DNA from: JALYXI01 sp963716685
Lineage (GTDB): Bacteria > Acidobacteriota > Terriglobia > Bryobacterales > Bryobacteraceae
Direction of reading: 5' to 3'
NCBI GenBank assembly: GCA_963716685.1
Contig: CAVQTR010000003.1
Location: forward strand, 3,286,001-3,350,000
DNA: 64,000 nucleotides
A model generated the notes under the pieces. It made no database searches. It was not told the origin of the DNA and worked only from the letters and a program-made list of their open reading frames with translations. Shown here in pieces: positions 52,168-60,213 of the stretch. Positions within the stretch are counted from its first letter, which is position 1, and each line of letters opens with the position of its first letter. The position numbers were made by a program, and so were the translations under genes.

Positions 52168-52820
52168 CCGTAATACACGAAGAGCAGCATCAGCAGGACC
52201 CAAAGCACATCGAGAAAGTGCCAGAACACCAGGCTGACCACCATCAGGGTGCGGCGCTGCGGCCCCATGCGGAAGCGGAGCGCCATGACGGCTACCCAGA
52301 TCAGAGCCGCCAGGCCGCCGATAGCGTGCGCGGCGTGCGTCCAGGTCATGATGTAGAAGAATCCGTTGCTGGGATTGCCGGCCACAAAGTAGCCCTCGGC
52401 GTTCAGTTGCCGCCAGGCGAGTATCTGCCCGGCAAGGAAGCAGGAGCCGAGCAGCGTGCCGGCGCACCAGACCCAGTTAAAGGCAACGCGCTTTCCGTGA
52501 TTCAGCAGGCGCCGGGCAATGTCCAGGATCACGCTGCTGATCAACAGCGCGGCCGTGTTGGGCCACAGAATCCATGGCAGCGGCATGCGGGACCAGTCGC
52601 TGCCCATGCCGCGCCGGACCACCAGCGCGCCAGCCAGCGCGGCGAAAGTCATGACGCTCGCGCACATCATCACCACGAGGCCGATCAGTGAGGTTTTGCG
52701 CGAAGCGCCGCGCTCGTTCGGCCCATTGCCATCGCCGTCTCCGTCCCAGCGGAACGGATCTTCGTCAATAGGCGGCAGGCTGCCGTGCCCGGTGTGGGGA
52801 AGGGTCAGGCTTGGGGGCAT
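52164..52820 (-). CDS. Heme-copper oxidase subunit III (CoxO-like)
   Basis: 218 residues. A hydrophilic Asp/Gly-rich N-terminus (DEDPFRWDGDGDGNGPNERG) precedes five helices: IGLVVMMCASVMTFAALAGAL, WILWPNTAALLISSVILDIARR, WVWCAGTLLGSCFLAGQILAWRQL, GFFYIMTWTHAAHAIGGLAALIWV (conserved His pair) and LVFWHFLDVLWVLLMLLFVY. The closing FWHFLDVLWVLL is the subunit III signature. It is the first of two adjacent subunit III genes; the catalytic subunits are missing from the neighbourhood, so the pair must serve an oxidase encoded elsewhere or be a leftover. Confidence 0.9.
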   Translation of the reverse strand: MPPSLTLPHTGHGSLPPIDEDPFRWDGDGDGNGPNERGASRKTSLIGLVVMMCASVMTFAALAGALVVRRGMGSDWSRMPLPWILWPNTAALLISSVILDIARRLLNHGKRVAFNWVWCAGTLLGSCFLAGQILAWRQLNAEGYFVAGNPSNGFFYIMTWTHAAHAIGGLAALIWVAVMALRFRMGPQRRTLMVVSLVFWHFLDVLWVLLMLLFVYYG

Positions 52821-53123
52821 AATTCCGCCTCTGTCATCCCTTTATGGATGGACAGAAGCCCGTGGAGGAACTGAAAAGTTGTCAGACTGCCGGCGACTCC
52901 GGTGAAAGGCATGGGTAGAAACCGGTCGCATGCAGCGGCCACTCCCATCATGATATGAAAATGGCCGGCCAGGAAAGGCGTTACGTCCGGTTAGGGAGGA
53001 TCGGACTCAGTTGTGCGTGGCGACGAACGTCAGCGGGAATTCTCTATTGCAGCTTCCGGCTCAAGCTAAAGAGCAGCCGTCCCGGGTCGGCGGTGCTGTT
53101 CAACCCAATATAAGGAAAGCCGA
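52821..53123. other. Intergenic region upstream of the subunit III pair and the PEP-CTERM gene
   Basis: 303 bp between divergent genes. A minus-strand frame of 48 codons from ATG 52951 ends inside the subunit III start (stop at 52805-52807); it has no ribosome-binding site and no recognised content. The sequence near 52990-53070 shows no clear promoter. No oxidase subunit I or II remnant was recognised with confidence. Confidence 0.35.
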
Positions 53124-53777
53124 TTGAAACGCGTAAGCGGACCAATGGCTCCGCATGCTAGTCTCATTCCTAACATGCTATTACCAAAGTTAGCTCTATT
53201 GACAGTCTTTTGCGCCTCTTTGGCTAGTGCGGATGTGGTAATCAGGCTTTCCGGCGATCAGGATCCGGCTTGTCAGGCCGGCTTCATCTGCGTGACGAGC
53301 AATTCATTTGCTATTCAAACCAACTCGAGTGGCGGCGGATTCTTCGACGCCATCAATAACGTCGGCATGAACATCACGTCGCTGCAGTTCGACCTTGACT
53401 ACAACTCACCGGGCTGCCCCACGGGCGCTCCCGCGCCGGTAACGCTTGCCCTGGGTCCCAGTTTTCAGGCTTTTGATTCGGGTGGTCTGAGTTTCAGCAC
53501 CAGTTCGAAATGTACTTCGGCGGCGAACGTCGCGGAGTATCTGCTCTCACTGCAGTTCACTCCAGGTATCCCGAACAATCAGATTTTTCAAGTGAATCTA
53601 AATACGAGCACTTCGACAGACCCGAATGGCGCGGGGGGCTGGCTGCCGAATACCATGTCCACCGTAATGGACGCGACCAGCATACCGGAGCCGAGACTGC
53701 TGGGCTTTGTCGGATTGGCGTTGATCGCGATTATGGCTTCAGAGCTGCTAAGCCGGATTCGCCGGCGAGAGTCTTAA
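53124..53777 (+). CDS. PEP-CTERM sorting-domain protein
   Basis: 217 residues if TTG 53124 (behind AAGGAAAG) is used; ATG 53145 and ATG 53175 are alternatives, and the last opens directly on the signal peptide (LLPKLALLTVFCASLASA). The mature part is beta-rich with a few cysteines. The end has SIPEPRLLGFVGLALIAIMASELLS and RIRRRES: a PEP motif, one membrane helix and a basic cluster, the exosortase/PEP-CTERM sorting signal. Such proteins are processed by EpsH-type exosortase and relate to exopolysaccharide. No exosortase is in the window. The 3' end overlaps the double kinase gene by 47 nt. Confidence 0.82.
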   Translation: MKRVSGPMAPHASLIPNMLLPKLALLTVFCASLASADVVIRLSGDQDPACQAGFICVTSNSFAIQTNSSGGGFFDAINNVGMNITSLQFDLDYNSPGCPTGAPAPVTLALGPSFQAFDSGGLSFSTSSKCTSAANVAEYLLSLQFTPGIPNNQIFQVNLNTSTSTDPNGAGGWLPNTMSTVMDATSIPEPRLLGFVGLALIAIMASELLSRIRRRES

Positions 53778-56700
53778 GGTCCGGATCGTTTAGCGCTTCT
53801 TTAACGGAAGCGCCTTTGGCTATGGCTTCCCGAAGATCGGTGACAGCTCCGGCGCGGTCACCGGTCAGCGCGTCGACAATCGCATTCTGATAGAGCACCT
53901 GCGGATTGGCCGGGTCTAATTTCCGCGCGCGCCGGGCAAACTGCAGCGCCCGCGCCGAATCTCCCACCTTGCTGTAGTAAACCCCCAGATTGGCGATGGT
54001 CGCAGCGTCTTTAGGATTGACCTGAAGCGACTGGAGAGCTTTGGTGATGGCCTGATCGAAATACGGGTCTGCTTTTTGCGTCTGCCCCAGACAACGGTAC
54101 GCACTCGCCAGATTCCCCAGGGTGACGTAATCCGGATTGATGTCCGCAGCTTTTTGGAAGTTCTCGCGCGCTTCTTCACAGCGGCCCAGGAAGTAAACAC
54201 CCGCACCCAGGTTCGAATAGTTGATGGCGGAAGGCTGCAGCTGCACCGCCTTGCGGTACATCGCCACCGATTCCTCCCACTGCCCCAGATTGTGTTCCAC
54301 GGAACCGATGTTCGACCAGCCCGAGGGACGGGACGGATCGATTTCGGTGACTTTTCGGAAGGCCTTTAGAGCCTCCTGGCTCTTGCCGGCTTCCAGCAGG
54401 GCGATCCCGAGCAGGTTGTAATTGAGCCAGTAGTACGGGTTGGCCTTAACCGCTTCTTCCAGCGCTTTGACGCCTTCCGGTTTCAAGCCGGCTTTGCGAT
54501 AGGCCCGGCCGATGCGGCGGTATGCTTCGTCTGAGTTCGGCGCGAGTTCCAGAGCGCGCTTCAGTTCGGCGATGGCTTCGGCCGTTTTGCCCGTTGCGCT
54601 GTAGACACTGCCCAGCGCGAAGTGAACCTCTGGAAGCCGATCATTAAGCTGCTGCGCGTGGTTCGCCGCACCCAGCGCGCGGCTTACCCAGACGCCGTCC
54701 TTCTTCAGGTCGTAGAGGGCCAGGCTGGCATCGGCTATGCCGGTGTAGGCCAGCGCGAAGTTCGGATCTTTGGCGGCAGCGGCTTCGAACTGCTTCAGTG
54801 CGCTGGTAAGATTGGCTTCGTTTCGTTTGGCGCGCAGCAGGTTGCGGCCTTCCAGATAGGAACCGAAGGCAGTGACGTCGTCCGTGGGCCGGGTAGCGCC
54901 GCGGGCCAGATCTTCGCGCGAAAGTTTCAGATTCAGCGCGGCGATCAGTTCGTTATAGATTTCGTCCTGAATAGTCAGGATGTCCTGCCGCAGACCGGAG
55001 AACTGTTTGGTCCAGAGACGCTTTCCGGTAGCCGGTTCATTGACGCTCAGCACAATCTGCACCCGGGTGGCATCCCCTGAAATTTCGCCGTGCAGCAGTT
55101 CCCGTGCGCCGAGCGCCTGGCTGATGCGAAGGAGTGGGTCCTGCGGGTTGATTCGCGCGGCTGCCGCCGGAGAGGCGAGGTGAATGTCGCGGAGCTGAGC
55201 AAGACGGGTCGAGAGGCTGTCGACGATGCCATCCGCCAGAAGCGCAAGCGCAGGGTCGTCGCCGGCTACGCGGAGCGGAAGAATCGCCAGGTAGTGCGCC
55301 TTCGCGGGGTCCGGCGTGCCGGCAGAACGTCCCATCAAACCCATCACCTTCTGGCGGGTTTGCGGGATGGCGGCGAGCAGCGCCACCATCACGGCTACAG
55401 TCAGGCCGAGCTTCGTGTGGCGAGCCCTGCGCCGCGGCGGGGGCACCAGCTCCGGCAGCGGCGCTGCGGGTTGCGGGAGAGGCGCAATGCTGTCCTGATC
55501 GGCGGTTGCAAGGTTGGCAAGGATCTCGTTCGCGTTCTGGTAACGCAGCGCGGGATCTTTCTCCAGGCAACGCAGAATCACCGCCGCCAGCGCGTCCGGC
55601 ATATCCGGATTCAGCAGCTTCGGATGACGAGGCGCCTGCGTCACGCGCTGAAACATGGTCTGCACAGCGGTCTCGCTCTTAAACGGCAGGTCACCCGAGA
55701 CCATTTCGCACAGGATCAGCCCGAACGCGTACAGGTCGGCCCGATGATCGACGGCGAGGCATTCCACCTGCTCCGGCGCCATGTACTGAGGCGTTCCCAT
55801 GATCTGCGAGCCCGGTTCGTCGCAAGCCGTGGTGGCCAGACCAAAATCCGAGATGTAGGCGTGGTCCTCCTGATCCACCAACACGTTCTGCGGTTTCAGA
55901 TCGCGATGCACTACGCCTTCTTCATGCGCCGCGGCCAGGGCCTGGCAGAGCTGAGTGGCCAGCAGAAGAGCCCGCGGAACCGGCAGCCTGCCTTGCTTGT
56001 GAATCAGCTGCGCGAGATCGGGGCCATCGATGTAGGCCATCGAGATGAACTTCAGGCCATCGACGTCGCCCAGATCGTGAATACGCAGGATGTTGCGGTG
56101 GGAGATGCGGCTGGCGAGCAGAATCTCCTGCTTCAGTTTATCGAAGTAAGCCGGTTTGCCGCTCAACTCCGAGCGGACCAGCTTGAGCGCGACCGGCCGG
56201 CCGAGTTCATTGTCCCAGGCCTTGTAGACGGTGCCCATGGCTCCTTCGCCGAGCAGCGAATCGATGCGGTAGCGCGAGCCGAAGTGGGAGCCGGGAGCCA
56301 GGCGGGAGGAGTCCGAAACGGAGTTGTGCGCCACCCTGGGTTCGCAGAATACGATCCGGGCATCCAGATCTTCCAGAATTTCAGCCGCCGTGGTGTAGCG
56401 CTCTTCCGGGCGTATTTCGAGACAGCGCGCCACAATTCCGGCCAGGTACTCCGGAATAGCCGGATTCAGTTCGCGAATGTCCGGTGCTTTTTCGCGCGTG
56501 CGTTTGATCAGCTTGGAGATGCTGTTAGCGCCGGGATACGGCAGCGCGCCGGTTAGCATCTCGAATAGAATGACGCCCATGGAAAAGATATCCGACCGAG
56601 AGTCCGCCTTCTCGCCACGCGCCTGTTCCGGCGACATGTAATCGGGCGTGCCCATCAGGACGCCGGTTCGCGTCATACCGGCGGTTTCCACGGAGCTGGC

Positions 56701-57366
56701 CACACCGAAATCCATCAGGCACGCATGGCCGTCACTGCTGACCATGATGTTGTGAGGCTTCAGGTCGCGGTGAACAATGCCTTCCTCATGGGCGGCGCTC
56801 AGCCCCAGAAGCGACTGGCGAAAGATGGCGCATGCCTCATCCACCGGCAGCTTGCCCGCTTTGGCGATGTGACTGTACAAATCCTCGCCTGCGACAAACT
56901 GCATGGTGATGAACTTGCTCGTCTCCGAAAGGTAGATATCGAAGATGCGGACGACATTCTTATGCGTGATCTGACGGGCAAGGATCAGCTCATGCTTAAA
57001 GCGCAGTACGATGTCCGGCCGGCTGGCGAGTTCCGGATTGATGAGCTTGATGGCAACTGTGTGCTCGACTTCACGGTCGCGGGCTTTGTAGACCACGCCC
57101 ATGCCGCCGCGCCCCAGTACGGAAAGAATCTCGTAGCGATCCGCGAGCACATCCCCGGGCTCGAACGGCCCGGCTGGATTGTTCCGGGTTTTGGGGGCAG
57201 GAACGGGAGTGACGGTCCCGAGATCAATGGTCTCGGAGGAATTCCAGGGAGCAGCCGCAGGCTGAAGATCCATCGTGACGCCAAAATCCACAGGTGTATC
57301 GCACCGGGGGCAGACGTCTGCTCCTTCGGGAGTTGGATTGTGGCAAACGGAACAGGATGCGCTCAT
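53731..57366 (-). CDS. Double-headed Ser/Thr protein kinase with zinc ribbon, TolB-like region and TPRs
   Basis: 1211 residues. A zinc ribbon with Cys5, Cys8, Cys19 and Cys22 opens the protein. Kinase 1 (about 78-335): GRGGMG loop, Lys107 in VAIK, HRDLKPHN with Asp201, DFG at 219-221, SPEQ. Kinase 2 (about 365-625): GEGAMG loop, Lys394, HRDLKPQN with Asp488, DFG at 506-508, APEQ. Both look catalytically complete. A membrane helix near 655 (LGLTVAVMVALLAAI) separates a FlgO/TolB-like domain (LAILPLRVAGDDPALALLADGIVDSLS) and about ten TPRs, which would be periplasmic. Two active kinases in one chain is uncommon. It follows carD by 88 bp, possibly in one operon. Confidence 0.93.
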   Translation of the reverse strand: MSASCSVCHNPTPEGADVCPRCDTPVDFGVTMDLQPAAAPWNSSETIDLGTVTPVPAPKTRNNPAGPFEPGDVLADRYEILSVLGRGGMGVVYKARDREVEHTVAIKLINPELASRPDIVLRFKHELILARQITHKNVVRIFDIYLSETSKFITMQFVAGEDLYSHIAKAGKLPVDEACAIFRQSLLGLSAAHEEGIVHRDLKPHNIMVSSDGHACLMDFGVASSVETAGMTRTGVLMGTPDYMSPEQARGEKADSRSDIFSMGVILFEMLTGALPYPGANSISKLIKRTREKAPDIRELNPAIPEYLAGIVARCLEIRPEERYTTAAEILEDLDARIVFCEPRVAHNSVSDSSRLAPGSHFGSRYRIDSLLGEGAMGTVYKAWDNELGRPVALKLVRSELSGKPAYFDKLKQEILLASRISHRNILRIHDLGDVDGLKFISMAYIDGPDLAQLIHKQGRLPVPRALLLATQLCQALAAAHEEGVVHRDLKPQNVLVDQEDHAYISDFGLATTACDEPGSQIMGTPQYMAPEQVECLAVDHRADLYAFGLILCEMVSGDLPFKSETAVQTMFQRVTQAPRHPKLLNPDMPDALAAVILRCLEKDPALRYQNANEILANLATADQDSIAPLPQPAAPLPELVPPPRRRARHTKLGLTVAVMVALLAAIPQTRQKVMGLMGRSAGTPDPAKAHYLAILPLRVAGDDPALALLADGIVDSLSTRLAQLRDIHLASPAAAARINPQDPLLRISQALGARELLHGEISGDATRVQIVLSVNEPATGKRLWTKQFSGLRQDILTIQDEIYNELIAALNLKLSREDLARGATRPTDDVTAFGSYLEGRNLLRAKRNEANLTSALKQFEAAAAKDPNFALAYTGIADASLALYDLKKDGVWVSRALGAANHAQQLNDRLPEVHFALGSVYSATGKTAEAIAELKRALELAPNSDEAYRRIGRAYRKAGLKPEGVKALEEAVKANPYYWLNYNLLGIALLEAGKSQEALKAFRKVTEIDPSRPSGWSNIGSVEHNLGQWEESVAMYRKAVQLQPSAINYSNLGAGVYFLGRCEEARENFQKAADINPDYVTLGNLASAYRCLGQTQKADPYFDQAITKALQSLQVNPKDAATIANLGVYYSKVGDSARALQFARRARKLDPANPQVLYQNAIVDALTGDRAGAVTDLREAIAKGASVKEALNDPDLKTLAGESGLAALKP

Positions 57367-57454
57367 AGAGAACGGCGCTCAGTAGATCCTTCTGAGTATA
57401 GCGCCCCGCACCTTCCGGCTGCCTGAGCCAGTTGCCCAGGAGTAAAACCTGAAT

Positions 57455-57964
57455 TTACGCTGCCTCGGGCATGTTCAACCCGGCTTTTGACAACGTTTTT
57501 TGCAATGTGGAGATGGCGTCGCCCTGAGGAATGCCTTTGGCAATCGAGAGCTCTGAAACCAGCATGTGCCTCGCCCGTTCCAACATCTTCTTTTCGCGGA
57601 ACGAGAGCGGCTTGTCGGACTGTAGAATCAGCAGCCCTTTCAAGACCTCGGCAATTTGCAGAAGATTGCCACTCTGCATTTTGTCGCTGTTCAATCGAAA
57701 ACGGTTTTTCCAATCGGGACAATTGATACACTCACCCGCGGCCAGATAATTCAGGACGCGATTGATCTCCGTAGTCTTAGTGATTTTGCGGAGCCCGATG
57801 TTACTAACGTTCGAGAACGGAACCATCACGGTCATGCTGGTGTAAACCAGCCGGAGGAGATAGAACTTTTCGAACTGCGCTCCGAACGAACGGGCGCTGA
57901 TATTCTCGATGGTCCCGACACCCTGGTTGGGATAGACCACCTTTTCACCAATTTCGAAGGTCAT
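57455..57964 (-). CDS. carD: CarD/CdnL-type RNA polymerase-binding transcription factor
   Basis: 169 residues. FEIGEKVVYPNQGVGTIENI at the N-terminus is the Tudor-like RNA polymerase interaction domain; the following region (LILQSDKPLSFREKKMLERARHMLVSELSIAKG) is the helical DNA-contacting part with the characteristic FREKKML segment. CarD stabilises open promoter complexes, notably at rRNA promoters. A near-consensus sigma-70 promoter lies upstream (58033-58061) and AGGGGGC forms the ribosome-binding site. Located upstream of the double kinase. Confidence 0.93.
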   Translation of the reverse strand: MTFEIGEKVVYPNQGVGTIENISARSFGAQFEKFYLLRLVYTSMTVMVPFSNVSNIGLRKITKTTEINRVLNYLAAGECINCPDWKNRFRLNSDKMQSGNLLQIAEVLKGLLILQSDKPLSFREKKMLERARHMLVSELSIAKGIPQGDAISTLQKTLSKAGLNMPEAA

Positions 57965-58032
57965 ACGAGGAGCCCCCTTTTATTTACCACCGGCGTTCAG
58001 TTGTTGATTTACGTTTTGTTAACAGCGGTCTT

Positions 58033-58061
58033 ATGGTACGCATAGAAATTTTTAATGTCAA
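58033..58061 (-). promoter_or_regulatory. Sigma-70-type promoter of carD
   Basis: On the minus strand TTGACA (58061-58056) and TACCAT (58038-58033) are separated by exactly 17 bp of AT-rich DNA. The predicted start site would leave a leader of roughly 60 nt before the carD GTATGACC start at 57964. The perfect -35 in this GC-rich genome supports a strong promoter. Confidence 0.6.
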
Positions 58062-58210
58062 GGGCGATACTCTTCGGGAGGGCGTAAACAAGGGCTGCGA
58101 GAGCTACCGCCGGAAAAGTTTCAGCCTTTTTGAGCAGTTTCGCACAGTGACACTACACGCGAAGAATGCACCTGCGCCACCTGGTGAGGGTGTACGTCTG
58201 GAGAGTATGA

Positions 58211-58585
58211 CTAAAGTGAGTCGCCGGCGCGGCGAGCCATCGCTTCGAGCGCTGGCCGTTCTTCCATCAGCAGGCGTTGCAATGTGCGCAAGTCATTCAG
58301 AAGACGCCGGCTGGCGAGGATGTGGGAAGAAAGTTTGGTGAGTTTGAAAGCCACAATCTGCAGGGCTTCCTTGCGCCGGGCGGCGCGCTCGGACTCGGCA
58401 ATGGCAATTTCGGCGCCGACATCCTCCTGCGCCTCTTCTATGGCATCAAACAGCATCGCAATGTACTGATGCGATCCTTCAAGACTGTCGAAAGGAGTTG
58501 CTGAAGATTTGTGCACAATACCTGCCGTCCCGTGATTGTGACATAAACCGAGCTTCTTCGTAGCTGGTCCGGCTGCCCGGAACAT
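58211..58585 (-). CDS. Small helical protein of unknown function
   Basis: 124 residues. After a non-conserved-looking first 35, the rest is a long amphipathic helical bundle (HQYIAMLFDAIEEAQEDVGAEIAIAESERAARRKEALQIVAFKLTKLSSHILASRRLLNDLRTLQRLLMEER). No catalytic motif and no membrane helix. AAGG lies just 2 nt before ATG 58585; a later ATG (at MLFDAIEE) is possible and would keep only the helical part. It sits between carD and dnaB, transcribed away from dnaB. Confidence 0.6.
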   Translation of the reverse strand: MFRAAGPATKKLGLCHNHGTAGIVHKSSATPFDSLEGSHQYIAMLFDAIEEAQEDVGAEIAIAESERAARRKEALQIVAFKLTKLSSHILASRRLLNDLRTLQRLLMEERPALEAMARRAGDSL

Positions 58586-58767
58586 TACCTTGCTATTCTG
58601 TTTTTAGCGGGGCGGAGCATGTGGAGCCGCTGTGGAAAACTTCGGAAAACGTCTTCCGGCAGCGCTCCGGCGGCGAGCAGGCGCAACCCGCGCGGCGTCC
58701 ACAGATATCTTGCGTGGATTCCTAGTATTCAACAACCTGCACAACGTAACTTGAGACGGTCGCCGCC

Positions 58768-60135
58768 ATGCCGCAGCCAGCTTCCATCGCCCTTGAGAAG
58801 GGCCTTCCATCGAACATCGACGCCGAGCGATTTGTACTCGGTTCGATCCTGCTTGACGATACGGCTTTCCTCGATGTCGCGGGCCGGCTGAGTTCCGAAG
58901 ACTTCTGCCTCGACAAGCATCGCAGGATTTTCACGAGGATGGTGGAGCTGCACGATCGCTCCGAACGAATTGACCGGGTGACGCTCGCGAACGAACTGCT
59001 GAAGTTCAACGAACTGGAATCGGTCGACGGTTTGTCTTACCTGGTGTCTCTGGATGACGGGCTGCCCCGCATTCCCAATCTGGACAGCTACGTCAAGATT
59101 ATCCGCGACAAAGCGGTCCTGCGGCGGATTATCACTGCATCGCAGCACATGATGAACCGCTGTCTGGCGGCCGAAGAGGATGCGGACCAAATTCTGGCGG
59201 GCGCGGAAGAGACGCTGCTGAAGCTGGGCGAATCCCAGGTAAACGCGGGCCTGCTAACACCGGCGGAGATAATCGAGAACTATGAAGGCGGCATCAACGC
59301 CTTTCTGGACCCCAGCAAGCGCATCAAGGGGCTGAGCACCGGCTTCACGAAATTTGACGAGATGACCGGCGGCCTGCACGACGGCGAGTTGATCATTCTG
59401 GCGGCGCGCCCGTCGATGGGAAAAACGGCGATGGCTCTCAACATCGCCAGCCACGTAGCAACAAAGCTGGATCAGAAAGTGGCGATCTTCTCGCTCGAAA
59501 TGTCGGGCGATTCGCTGCTTACCCGCATGCTGTGCGCTTCCGCGTATGTGGACAGCCAGCGCTTTCGCGCCGGTTACCTGAACGGCGACGAGCGGCGTAA
59601 GCTGGCGCAGGCGTCGCAGAAGCTGGTGGAAGCGCCGCTCTACATCGACGACACGGCAGGCGTGAATCTCATGGACATGCATGCCAAGCTGCGGCGCATC
59701 CAGAACGGCGATCAGAAGCTGGGGCTGGTGGTAGTGGACTACCTGCAGCTGATGAGCGGCCGCGGGCGGTTCGAGAATCGCAACCAGGAAGTGAGCGCGA
59801 TTTCGCGCGGCATGAAGCTGCTGGCAAAGGAGCTGAAGGTACCGATGCTGGTGCTCTCACAGCTAAGCCGCGCTCCGGAAACGCGCGTCGGCGATCACCG
59901 TCCGCAGCTGAGTGATCTGCGTGAATCGGGTTCAATCGAGCAGGATGCGGATCTGGTTGGCTTCATCTTCCGCGAGGAAGTCTATAAGCGCGACCGTGAG
60001 GATCTACGTGGTCTGGCGGAACTCATTATCGCCAAACAGCGCAACGGGCCGATCGGAAAGGTAGACCTCGTTTACCTGCACGCACTGACGAAGTTTGAAA
60101 ACCGCGCGGAAGATTTGGGCGACATTCCTGAATAA
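58768..60135 (+). CDS. dnaB: Replicative DNA helicase DnaB
   Basis: 455 residues, normal DnaB size. N-terminal primase-interacting domain (PSNIDAERFVLGSILLD at 14-30) and RecA-type motor: Walker A AARPSMGKTAMA near 210-221, FSLEMSGDSLLTRML, VVVDYLQLMSG (Walker B) near 320-330, LSQLSRAPE with the sensor Gln, and LRESGSIEQDADLV carrying the arginine-finger loop. It is the hexameric unwinder at the fork. A TTTTCCACA sequence upstream (58631-58639) differs by one base from a DnaA box but stands alone. A bidirectional terminator follows. Confidence 0.98.
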   Translation: MPQPASIALEKGLPSNIDAERFVLGSILLDDTAFLDVAGRLSSEDFCLDKHRRIFTRMVELHDRSERIDRVTLANELLKFNELESVDGLSYLVSLDDGLPRIPNLDSYVKIIRDKAVLRRIITASQHMMNRCLAAEEDADQILAGAEETLLKLGESQVNAGLLTPAEIIENYEGGINAFLDPSKRIKGLSTGFTKFDEMTGGLHDGELIILAARPSMGKTAMALNIASHVATKLDQKVAIFSLEMSGDSLLTRMLCASAYVDSQRFRAGYLNGDERRKLAQASQKLVEAPLYIDDTAGVNLMDMHAKLRRIQNGDQKLGLVVVDYLQLMSGRGRFENRNQEVSAISRGMKLLAKELKVPMLVLSQLSRAPETRVGDHRPQLSDLRESGSIEQDADLVGFIFREEVYKRDREDLRGLAELIIAKQRNGPIGKVDLVYLHALTKFENRAEDLGDIPE

Positions 60136-60138
60136 AAC

Positions 60139-60173
60139 AAACGGCCCGGAATGATTTCTCACCCGGGCCGTTT
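60139..60173. terminator. Bidirectional intrinsic terminator between dnaB and the 2-oxoglutarate dehydrogenase gene
   Basis: AAACGGCCCGG (60139-60149) and CCGGGCCGTTT (60163-60173) form an 11-bp perfect stem around a 13-nt loop, flanked by A-rich DNA on the left and T-rich DNA on the right. It can therefore stop transcripts from both convergent genes. Confidence 0.85.
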
Positions 60174-60213
60174 ATTCTAACTGTGACCTAAGGATACTAC
60201 CTCGCCGGCGCAG

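Noticed and set aside
52805..52951. 48-codon minus-strand frame overlapping the subunit III start
   Set aside because: The overlap could suggest coupling and the frame includes a GHFH sequence just upstream of the first ATG, but there is no ribosome-binding site and no convincing match to an oxidase subunit.
58631..58639. DnaA-box-like TTTTCCACA (minus strand) near dnaB
   Set aside because: One mismatch from the consensus and only one further poor match nearby (GCGTCCACA); no AT-rich unwinding element or cluster, so an origin is not supported.
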